A stretch of DNA of 24,564 nucleotides from an uncultured Varibaculum sp. (GTDB taxonomy: Bacteria; Actinomycetota; Actinomycetes; Actinomycetales; Actinomycetaceae). The stretch's first letter is position 1. Every line of letters starts with the position of its first letter. The position numbers and the translations under genes are program-made. The stretch lies in contig CAMYFZ010000020.1 of assembly GCA_947255165.1 (NCBI GenBank), forward strand, positions 1-24,564, given 5' to 3'. Below the pieces are notes generated by a model. The model made no database searches. It saw only the letters and a list, made by a program, of their open reading frames with translations, and was not told the DNA's origin. Shown here piece after piece: positions 7,255 through 14,053 of this stretch.

Positions 7255-8853
7255 GTGCAGACAGTCTTCCAGTATTTGGCAGAACAACCTGTACTCGTAC
7301 TTTTCGGATTAATTGGGATCGGAATGTACCTGGGACATTTCCGGTTCAAAGGAATCGGCTTGGGTGCAGCCGCCGTACTCTTCCTGGCTATTGGGATCTC
7401 CGCCTGGGGTACTTCAACGGGCGTAGACATGCTTGCAGATTTCCCGCATGCTTTCGGCAAACTGGGTCTTGCTCTTTTTGCCTTCGCTATCGGGATAAAC
7501 TCCGGGAACTCTTTCTTTGCCTCTTTTAAGAAATCCCTGGGGATTATGGCGGCGACCTTCGCGGTCCTAGCAGGAGGGGGCGTAGTTGCCTACGTACTCG
7601 GCAAGCTTGCCGGGATGGATATAGCCACTATCGGCGGTACTTTCGCCGGCGCCATCACTAACACCCCCGCCCTGGCAGCAGCGGGAGCGGCCTCGGGCAA
7701 TGAACAAGCTGCAACCGTCGCCTACTCAATCTCCTACCTCTTTGGGGTTTTCGGGATGCTAATCGTGGCTACCCTGGCGCTCAACTACGGCAAGAACGAT
7801 AAAGACCGCCCGGTTGCGCTGGTTTCCCGCACGGTGCGGGTGGAACGCGATGACCTTCCTTCGGTGCGCGATATTCGCGCCCACGTAGACGGAAACGTCC
7901 GTTTTTCCCGACTCCGCAAGACCGAGGATGGACCAATCGTGCGTCCGACCGCTGATACTAAACTGGGTAAAGGGTTCCTAGTCACCGTGGTTGGCCCACA
8001 GAATCTAGTGGTAGAGGTAGTTTCCGAACTGGGGCATGGCTCCTCTATTTCGCTTTCTGCCGATCGCACCGATTGGGACTATCGCCGAATTACTATTTCT
8101 GACCCCAAACTTTCCGGGCGCACCCTGGGCGAGCTCGGCTTGGAGGAACGCTTCCAAGCTACGGTATCGCGGGTACGCCGCGGTGACACTGACATGCTGG
8201 GTCGTCCTGACCTGGTATTACAGATGGGTGACCGGGTGCGGGTAGTTGCCCCCACTAAAAATCTAAAAGAACTTTCTAAATACTTCGGTGACTCGTCCAC
8301 TGGTTTGACCTCGATCAACCCGGTTGCCCTGGGTATCGGCATGGTGCTCGGCCTGTTGATCGGCGAGTTCCCGATCCTCACCCCCAGCGGCGAATACTTC
8401 ACCATCGGTTCTGCTGCCGGCACCTTGCTAGTAGGACTGATTTTCGGCAAGATCGGGCGCATCGGTCCCTTCCCCACCGCGTTGCCCTACACCGCCTGCC
8501 AGGTATTATCAGAGTTTGGTTTGCTGGTGTTCTTGGCACAGGCGGGATACAACGCCGGCAGCCAGATCGAAAAAGCGTTTACTTCCGGCGCCTGGCTAGG
8601 GATCTTACTGGTAGGGATGGCGGTGACTCTCACCGTTGGTTTGGGACTGTATTTTGTGATGCGCTATGGCTTCAAGATGGGCGGAACCCGCCTGTCTGGT
8701 TTGCTGGCAGGTGCCCAAACCCAGCCCGCCGTCCTCGCCTATGCTAATAACCGTACTAACTTTGATCCCCGAGTAGCGTTGGGATATTCCCTTGTCTACC
8801 CCTTAGCGATGGTGGGTAAGATCCTAATCGCACAAATCCTCGGGGGTCTGTAA
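7255..8853 (+). CDS. AspT/YidE-family transporter with RCK_C domains
   Basis: 532 residues. The layout is the aspartate:alanine exchanger (AAEx, YidE/AspT) fold: an N-terminal membrane half (about residues 1-175, roughly five spans, with GTFAGAITNTPALAAAGAAS), a soluble middle (about 185-345) holding two TrkA-C/RCK_C-type modules (second one from ITISDPKLSGRTLGELGL to GDRVRVVAPTKNLKELSKYF), and a C-terminal membrane half (about 355-532, LLAGAQTQPAVLAYANN) that repeats the first. The paired TNTPALAAA and TQPAVLAYA stretches are the internal duplication of this family. The start is GTG at 7255, decided by a strong TTTAAGGAGG. Known members exchange Asp/Ala or dicarboxylates; many are uncharacterised. 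Being divergent from ilv and upstream of thrE suggests an amino or keto acid substrate, but this is inference. Confidence 0.85.
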   Translation: MQTVFQYLAEQPVLVLFGLIGIGMYLGHFRFKGIGLGAAAVLFLAIGISAWGTSTGVDMLADFPHAFGKLGLALFAFAIGINSGNSFFASFKKSLGIMAATFAVLAGGGVVAYVLGKLAGMDIATIGGTFAGAITNTPALAAAGAASGNEQAATVAYSISYLFGVFGMLIVATLALNYGKNDKDRPVALVSRTVRVERDDLPSVRDIRAHVDGNVRFSRLRKTEDGPIVRPTADTKLGKGFLVTVVGPQNLVVEVVSELGHGSSISLSADRTDWDYRRITISDPKLSGRTLGELGLEERFQATVSRVRRGDTDMLGRPDLVLQMGDRVRVVAPTKNLKELSKYFGDSSTGLTSINPVALGIGMVLGLLIGEFPILTPSGEYFTIGSAAGTLLVGLIFGKIGRIGPFPTALPYTACQVLSEFGLLVFLAQAGYNAGSQIEKAFTSGAWLGILLVGMAVTLTVGLGLYFVMRYGFKMGGTRLSGLLAGAQTQPAVLAYANNRTNFDPRVALGYSLVYPLAMVGKILIAQILGGL

Positions 8854-8954
8854 GCAGCGATCACCCAGAATTAGGGGCGCAGTGTAAGGGAAATCGCGTC
8901 CGTTATGCCCCTTCGTCCCGTGCAAAACACTGATTGAGGGAACATAATTCGCTT

Positions 8955-10397
8955 ATGAAGAATTTGCACCCAGATGATAGTTCCTCTCGCACACCCGAAT
9001 CCCGGCCCCCGCAAACCGCGGAGGCGGATTCCAAGGGCGATACTCTTAACCCTCATGGCAGTGAGCATGACCAGCTGCGCGAGTTACGTGATCGCCTGGC
9101 TACCCAATCCGGGATGGTGACTCGCCTGGGACGTGCCCTCCTGGCAGCAGGTGCCAGCGCCTATATGGTCAAATTTTCTATGGCCAGGCTGGCTAATGCC
9201 ATCGGGATCGAGGCTCAGCATTCCCAAGTTACGTTCTCGGAGATCGTCACCTCGGTTTATGCGCATGGAACCTTCCGTACCGAGTCTCATGAGCAGCGAG
9301 TTTTCGGCACCAATGCGGCTCGGCTCGATGATTTACGCCTATTTGTGCGTTCTCTCAAACCGGGCCTTTTGGTTGAGGACGTGGAGCGGCGCTTCGATGA
9401 GATTATCGGACGAAAACCTCCCTATTCAGCGGTTATTAACTGCTTGGCCGCGGGAGTTGCCTGCGCGGGATTCTGTTTCTTGAACCGTGGCGGTCTGGTC
9501 GAATGCAGCGTGGTAGGGATCGCGGCGCTTTGCGGACAAATATTGCGCCGCTTGATGCTGGGGCGTAAAGCTAACCATTTCGGAGTGTGGATGCTGTGCG
9601 GACTGGTAGCTTCCCTGATCTATATGGGCATTAGTCAAGCCTTGTTACTGACTGGATTAGTATCCGTTTCTCACCCCCAGGGAATCATTTCGGCAGTATT
9701 GTTCCTGGTCCCCGGATTTCCGCTGGTAACCGCGATACTCGACCTGGTAAGAATGGACTTCCTGGCAGGAATTTCTCGCATGACCTATGTGGTGATGCTG
9801 GTGATTTCTGCTGGGATCTCAGTTTGGATCGTTGCCACTTTATTCCAATGGCATATTGACCCGCCCGGCACCTTCCCAGTCAGTGGTCCGGGACTGTACC
9901 TGCTGCAATTTGTTTGTTCTTTAGTGGCTTCTTTCGGATTCGCAGTGTTGTTTTCCATCCGCCCACAGGTAGCACTATGCGCAGCTCTAGTGGCGGGATT
10001 TGTCAATGTGGGACGACTATTCCTGGTGGCGCAGGGAATGTTACCGCAGGCAGCGGTGGGATTAGCGGCACTAACTATTGGGATCATAGCGCATTTTATT
10101 TCCCGGATAAGTGGATTTAAGTTTTCACGCACTTCGCTAACAGTCCCCGCTGTAGTAATCATGATTCCGGGGGTGCCTCTTTATGCGGCGATTACCCACC
10201 TGTCTAACGGTGATATTCCGCAAGCTACTGCAGCCTTAGTGCAGGTGTTTTTTGTGGTTTTATCGATTGGAGTAGGGTTGGCGATTTCACGAATGCTCAC
10301 TGATCCCGGCTGGCGAATTGACCGCGATACCGCTCAACCCCGGCTGCTAGAAAAAACGGGATGGAACGACGGCGATCGCCGTTTCCAGATGCGCTAA
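8955..10397 (+). CDS. thrE: ThrE-type threonine/serine exporter
   Basis: 480 residues from the ATG at 8955. That start is preferred because GAGGG lies about 14 bases upstream, whereas the TTG at 8934 has no ribosome binding site. The hydrophilic N-terminus (about 1-60) leads to LGRALLAAGASAYMVKFSMARLANAIG, the signature of the ThrE N-terminal domain (PF06738), then about five membrane spans, then a second hydrophobic block with the layout of the ThrE_2 domain (PF12821). In Corynebacterium glutamicum ThrE exports threonine and serine by proton motive force. It follows the AspT-like transporter by 101 bases in the same orientation and ends in a strong terminator, so the two are probably one unit. 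Substrate by family; not provable from sequence. Confidence 0.87.
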   Translation: MKNLHPDDSSSRTPESRPPQTAEADSKGDTLNPHGSEHDQLRELRDRLATQSGMVTRLGRALLAAGASAYMVKFSMARLANAIGIEAQHSQVTFSEIVTSVYAHGTFRTESHEQRVFGTNAARLDDLRLFVRSLKPGLLVEDVERRFDEIIGRKPPYSAVINCLAAGVACAGFCFLNRGGLVECSVVGIAALCGQILRRLMLGRKANHFGVWMLCGLVASLIYMGISQALLLTGLVSVSHPQGIISAVLFLVPGFPLVTAILDLVRMDFLAGISRMTYVVMLVISAGISVWIVATLFQWHIDPPGTFPVSGPGLYLLQFVCSLVASFGFAVLFSIRPQVALCAALVAGFVNVGRLFLVAQGMLPQAAVGLAALTIGIIAHFISRISGFKFSRTSLTVPAVVIMIPGVPLYAAITHLSNGDIPQATAALVQVFFVVLSIGVGLAISRMLTDPGWRIDRDTAQPRLLEKTGWNDGDRRFQMR

Positions 10398-10406
10398 TGC
10401 ATAAGC

Positions 10407-10455
10407 ATGGGGGCCGCTGATAAATATCAGCGGCCCCCATCCACATTTTTTATTT
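10407..10455 (+). terminator. Strong intrinsic terminator after thrE
   Basis: ATGGGGGCCGCTGAT and ATCAGCGGCCCCCAT form a perfect 15-bp GC-rich stem with a 4-base loop (10407-10440), followed by CCACA, a run of six Ts and more T-rich sequence. It begins nine bases after the thrE stop and ends the plus-strand transporter unit. No T-run exists on the other side, so it should act mainly in the plus direction; hpf converges from the right and shows no equally clear terminator of its own. Confidence 0.9.
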
Positions 10456-10554
10456 GTATTATTTTTCCAGGTAGCTAGACAATCTTTAAGGTGAAAATAA
10501 ACTGCGCATAGCAGCTAATTTTTATTCACTCCTAATAGCCAGCAGCTCCGGTGA

Positions 10555-11223
10555 TTATTTTTCCCGGGGAGTGGCCGTGGCGTCTAGGCGAATCACCCCA
10601 TAGGTCCAGCCTCGACGGTGGTAAACCGCGCAAGGTTGCATGGTTTCAGAATCGATAAACACGAAGAACGGGTGCCCCACCAGTTCCATCTGGTAAAGAG
10701 CTTCACTAACTGTCATCACTGACGCTTCGTGCAGCTTTTGCCGCACCACCACTGGGGAATCCCCTAGATGGCTTTCATCAGCCACTCCGATTTTTCTTTC
10801 CCGCGGAATATCAGGAGAAAACTCCTCATCTTTCGGGGTGACCGCCTTAGCGGCATCTCGCAAATTGAGCTCCTCAATCTTTAAAGGCTCTTCGCGGCGG
10901 TGAGAATCGCGGTGACGGCGATGATCCTTAGCCCGATCCCGGGCGCGACGCAAACGCTCATAGAGTTTGCCACAGGCAATATCCACCGAGGCGTAACGGT
11001 CAGACGAACTGGCTTCCGCGCGGATAATCGGCCCCTTGCCGAAAACCGTCAGTTCCACTTTTTCAGAGGTATCTGCTTGCCGCTGATTTGGTTCATGAGT
11101 CAGCTCTACATTTACCCGCTGTACCCGCGGATAAAATTGTTCAACCTTAGCGACTTTTTCCTCGGCGTATTGGCGGAAATTGGGATGGATTTCGGCGTTT
11201 CGTGCTTCAACGATAATTTCCAT
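10555..11223 (-). CDS. hpf: Long-form ribosome hibernation promoting factor
   Basis: 222 residues. The N-terminal domain (about 1-105: MEIIVEARNAEIHPNFRQYA, VNVELTHEPN, SSDRYASVDIACGKLYERL) is the ribosome-binding HPF/RaiA fold. A charged linker rich in Arg, His and Glu follows. The C-terminal domain (about 165-222: EALYQMELVGHPFFVFIDSE, AVYHRRGWTYGVIRL) is the dimerisation domain that lets long HPF join two 70S ribosomes into 100S particles in stationary phase or hypoxia. The start is ATG at 11223, chosen over an in-frame ATG 18 bases upstream because GGAGGAC sits at the right distance. It follows comF as in M. tuberculosis, although secA does not follow here. Its 5' leader contains several hairpins. 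Confidence 0.95.
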   Translation of the reverse strand: MEIIVEARNAEIHPNFRQYAEEKVAKVEQFYPRVQRVNVELTHEPNQRQADTSEKVELTVFGKGPIIRAEASSSDRYASVDIACGKLYERLRRARDRAKDHRRHRDSHRREEPLKIEELNLRDAAKAVTPKDEEFSPDIPRERKIGVADESHLGDSPVVVRQKLHEASVMTVSEALYQMELVGHPFFVFIDSETMQPCAVYHRRGWTYGVIRLDATATPREK

Positions 11224-11247
11224 TAGTGTCCTCCAGGGCACGGTATG

Positions 11248-11333
11248 GGGATCTAAGATCCCGAATCGATGCGTACCGGATCATTCCGGTCGCGGTGATT
11301 GCAGCTACCACCCCCTTTCGCCCATCTTTGGGC
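11248..11333 (-). promoter_or_regulatory. Structured 5' leader of hpf (three short hairpins)
   Basis: In the comF-hpf spacer three perfect short inverted repeats occur in a row: GGGATC/GATCCC with a 3-base loop (11248-11262), ACCGGA/TCCGGT with a 4-base loop (11275-11290) and GCCC/GGGC with a 6-base loop (11320-11333). The nearest is 24 bases upstream of the hpf ATG. A TAAAAT hexamer (plus strand 11347-11352 reads ATTTTA) further upstream could be a -10 box for an hpf promoter, without a clear -35. None of the hairpins has a U-tract. Function unknown. Confidence 0.45.
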
Positions 11334-11371
11334 TTTCAAGTACCAGAATTTTACCGCATTACCCGGGGCAA

Positions 11372-12121
11372 TTACCCCGTTTTGGGGTTTCCTTCGGCTA
11401 CGCTAAGCGAGAATATTGCCTTTACCTGTGCCTGTTCCCCATCTAATACTCGGATTGCTTCCCGGATGGTGGCACCGGTAGTGATAACGTCATCGACCAG
11501 CAATATTTCCTCACTAAAATCCAAATCTGCTTTCGAAGCTATCCGCATGCTACCCGTCCGTCCTCGAATCCGCTCTTCAAAGCGGCGGCCCGCTTGCTTT
11601 TTACTTCCCGGTTTGAGCTCTAGCAGACCTGAGAGTCTGGCCTCCACCCCTGCCGCCATCAGAGAGGAGGTAATGCCGGCGGCCAATCTGCCCGCGGTGG
11701 AAGAGATCGCGGTTTTACCAAACCGGAAGGTCGAAGGCGCCGGGCAGACCAGCAAAGGGCGCGGAAAACTAGCGGCGATACTTTTACCTGCCACTGCCCC
11801 AAAAAAGAAGGGAAGTTGCTGGTAATAGTAGGATCGTGAATGTTTCATTGCCAATACCACTTTCCGGCCTGCTCCCCGGTAGGGACAAAGTGTCCAGATG
11901 TTTTCTACCCCCTCATCTAGCGATATAGCAGCGCCCACCCTGATAGGAGGGCGTAAAAATATCCCTCTACACCGGTCACACAATAGCGTATCCAGCTGCC
12001 CGCAGCCGGGGCAGTTTTCGGGAAATAACAGGGTAGAAAACGCCCGTAATGATTTAACAAACTGCGCACTGACAAGTGCCGGAAACTTGGGAGAAGTTAG
12101 GGAAAAAGTATGCGTGCCCAT
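11372..12121 (-). CDS. comF: ComF family phosphoribosyltransferase-like protein
   Basis: 249 residues. The N-terminus has a Zn-ribbon-like set, Cys37-x2-Cys40 and Cys48-x2-Cys51 (LFPENCPGCGQLDTLLCDRC). The PRPP-binding motif of type I phosphoribosyltransferases, LLVDDVITTGATIREA, is at about residues 207-222. This layout is ComF/GntX. ComF takes part in DNA uptake in competent bacteria, but many actinobacterial ComF proteins sit, as here, between lpqB and hpf without any competence operon, and their role is unclear. Start ATG at 12121 has a poor ribosome binding site. The frame ends in AACCCCAAAACGGGGTAA, a small CCCC/GGGG hairpin over the stop codon. It lies 147 bases downstream of lpqB. Confidence 0.9.
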   Translation of the reverse strand: MGTHTFSLTSPKFPALVSAQFVKSLRAFSTLLFPENCPGCGQLDTLLCDRCRGIFLRPPIRVGAAISLDEGVENIWTLCPYRGAGRKVVLAMKHSRSYYYQQLPFFFGAVAGKSIAASFPRPLLVCPAPSTFRFGKTAISSTAGRLAAGITSSLMAAGVEARLSGLLELKPGSKKQAGRRFEERIRGRTGSMRIASKADLDFSEEILLVDDVITTGATIREAIRVLDGEQAQVKAIFSLSVAEGNPKTG

Positions 12122-12213
12122 AGCTAGAGTTTGTCGCTTGAATCCGCAGCGACGTCCTCAAAAATAATTTTTCCGGGAAAACTCGCGCTAATTTACTTTG
12201 GGGGACTGGCTGC

Positions 12214-12239
12214 GGCGGGTTCCCGGAAAAGAACCCGCC
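12214..12239. other. Stem-loop in the lpqB-comF spacer
   Basis: GGCGGGTTC (12214-12222) and GAACCCGCC (12231-12239) form a perfect 9-bp stem with an 8-base loop, about 30 bases after the lpqB stop codon. In minus-strand RNA the T-run (GTTTTTG) comes before the stem, not after it, so it is not a standard intrinsic terminator. It may stabilise the 3' end of the mtrAB-lpqB message or separate it from comF. Confidence 0.5.
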
Positions 12240-12268
12240 CAAAAACAACCACTACAAATAATGCAGGT

Positions 12269-14053
12269 TTACCCGGTCCTGGAAAATGCGGGATAGGAAA
12301 CTCCACTTCCTAGCGTTCGCCACGACTGTTGAATGTGGCCCATTCGCACCCCACGCTCAGTAACTACTTGCACATCCCCATCGGGAGGATTTGGTACCAA
12401 ATATTGGGATTTGGGCGCCGCCTCAAATGATTCCTCATAAGAATTAACCGCCAAAACCAGTATTTTTGGAGTATCACCTGACTGTAAGATCGCCACCTGA
12501 CCAGAATCTGTCCAGGCCACTGAGGTTACATCTGACAAAATATCAGTGCCGCGCTCACCGGTGACAATCTGAATAGGAGTACCATCTGCAGACCGGATTA
12601 CCGTTACCCCTTTTCCTTGGAAACTGTAACCCATCTGCCACACGATTAGACCGCGCACTCCGGGAGAACTTAGCGCAAAAAATGGGATTTTCCACCTGTC
12701 TCCATCAGGAACTTTCACCCGCACCACCTGGGAACGGCTGTTAACAGCCACTAAATCTCCCGTTTGGGAGACATCGCCGGTCCACGCCCAGCCCCAAGGA
12801 TCCACTTGGGGGGGCCGTAGATTCTTCCCCTGGTAGAGAACCTGAGGGGATTTACCGCGTTGCAGGCGCACCAGCTCCTTGCCGTCGCGAATCGCTACCT
12901 GAAAATCACTGCCGGCAGCTCCGGGGGTAGGCCACGTGATTTCTCCTGCCAGTGCTTTTGCCGCTGTAAATACCCCGCTGCGGGTATCAGATTCCTCGAC
13001 TACCTCTCCATTCTTGACCCCCAGCATCGTCTGTTTCTTTACTGGAGCTGGTTGTTCCGGAGGTTCAGGCAAAGCTCTACCGTTTTGCGAAACTGTGACC
13101 TCATCAATTCCTGCGATATTCAATAAAGTTGCACGCACCTGCTGATATAGCCGCGTCATTTCCGTTTCAGAACGTAATCGCAAAGTATCCGGCAATTCCA
13201 CCATCGCCTTGCGTCCCTGTACAGTAACCAAATTAGAAGGAATTTTGGTCATCGACTCTGGGGCACTGACAGCCCCTAGTAGATCACTGCTAGGGGCGGA
13301 AAACAGTGCCGCCAGCAAGTACTGAACAATGTTCTTACGGGGAAGCCACCGGGGATCAGGAATCAAGAAACGATGATCGTTAGACCAGTAGTAAACGTCG
13401 GGTTTGGAAAAAGCATTTTTAAAAGCCGTATTGGTTAGCACTACCCCGTCAGGCAGCGAGCTGATCCGCCACTGTCCGCCCTCTTTCACCAAGGCATATT
13501 TGAAAGTTTCTCCTTGACGGAAGTTACTGGCCTCGCCAACTTTGTTTACCCGCAATACCGGTTGCCCGCTGCCGATACCCTCATTCGTCCCCTCGGAAAA
13601 AGCTATTTTGAGTTCCGTTTTGGGTTTGAGCACCGTTACTTGCGATTGCGGGTTCCAACTGCGACGGGTAGCAGAGGTCAAGAACTGCCGAGCAATCCCG
13701 TAATCATCGTAAGTTCCGGCCGCACAGGCCAGCTGGAAATCAGCAAGTAGTTTTTCGGGACTAGAGCCATCGATGGGCCCGCTAGCCAACTGGGCGAGTG
13801 GGTTACGAGAATCCGGATTCACCTCACCTTCGTGCACCGGACCAGAGTCAGGCAAAGCCGCACAAGCGGTAACCGTAAAAACTAGGAAGGATACCAGCAT
13901 GCTCAAGCCCAGATGCTTCAGATGCTTCCCGGTCCCATTTTTTCCAGTTCCGGAGGGAGCAGTGATCCTGCTATTAGAGACGATCGATTTGTCTCGCCGC
14001 GTCCGGCGTAGTTTGTTTCCCCGGTCCTGACGCCGGTGGCTTAACCAGATCAT
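12269..14053 (-). CDS. lpqB: LpqB lipoprotein, MtrAB accessory protein
   Basis: 594 residues. LpqB is a surface lipoprotein that interacts with the sensor kinase MtrB and modulates MtrA phosphorylation and cell-wall metabolism. The hydrophobic stretch LGLSMLVSFLVFTVTAC ends in a lipobox-like VTAC with Cys64 as the acylated residue. After it come a GerMN-type domain (about 200-340) and a C-terminal beta-propeller-like region (about 390-590; DPWGWAWTGDV, VAWTDSGQVAIL). The ATG overlaps the mtrB stop (ATGA at 14050-14053), indicating translational coupling. This start leaves an unusually long basic pre-sequence of about 48 residues before the hydrophobic part; no nearer start codon gives a normal signal peptide. 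Gene order mtrA-mtrB-lpqB is conserved in actinobacteria. Confidence 0.93.
   Translation of the reverse strand: MIWLSHRRQDRGNKLRRTRRDKSIVSNSRITAPSGTGKNGTGKHLKHLGLSMLVSFLVFTVTACAALPDSGPVHEGEVNPDSRNPLAQLASGPIDGSSPEKLLADFQLACAAGTYDDYGIARQFLTSATRRSWNPQSQVTVLKPKTELKIAFSEGTNEGIGSGQPVLRVNKVGEASNFRQGETFKYALVKEGGQWRISSLPDGVVLTNTAFKNAFSKPDVYYWSNDHRFLIPDPRWLPRKNIVQYLLAALFSAPSSDLLGAVSAPESMTKIPSNLVTVQGRKAMVELPDTLRLRSETEMTRLYQQVRATLLNIAGIDEVTVSQNGRALPEPPEQPAPVKKQTMLGVKNGEVVEESDTRSGVFTAAKALAGEITWPTPGAAGSDFQVAIRDGKELVRLQRGKSPQVLYQGKNLRPPQVDPWGWAWTGDVSQTGDLVAVNSRSQVVRVKVPDGDRWKIPFFALSSPGVRGLIVWQMGYSFQGKGVTVIRSADGTPIQIVTGERGTDILSDVTSVAWTDSGQVAILQSGDTPKILVLAVNSYEESFEAAPKSQYLVPNPPDGDVQVVTERGVRMGHIQQSWRTLGSGVSYPAFSRTG

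Noticed and set aside
8934..8954. Upstream TTG start for the ThrE gene
   Set aside because: No ribosome binding site precedes it, and its own first bases overlap the GAGGG that serves the ATG at 8955.
11224..11241. Upstream ATG start for hpf adding six residues
   Set aside because: The added residues are not part of the HPF fold, and GGAGGAC is well placed for the ATG at 11223.
12054..12248. Small minus-strand frame between lpqB and comF
   Set aside because: It has no ribosome binding site, runs into comF in another frame, and has no recognisable features.
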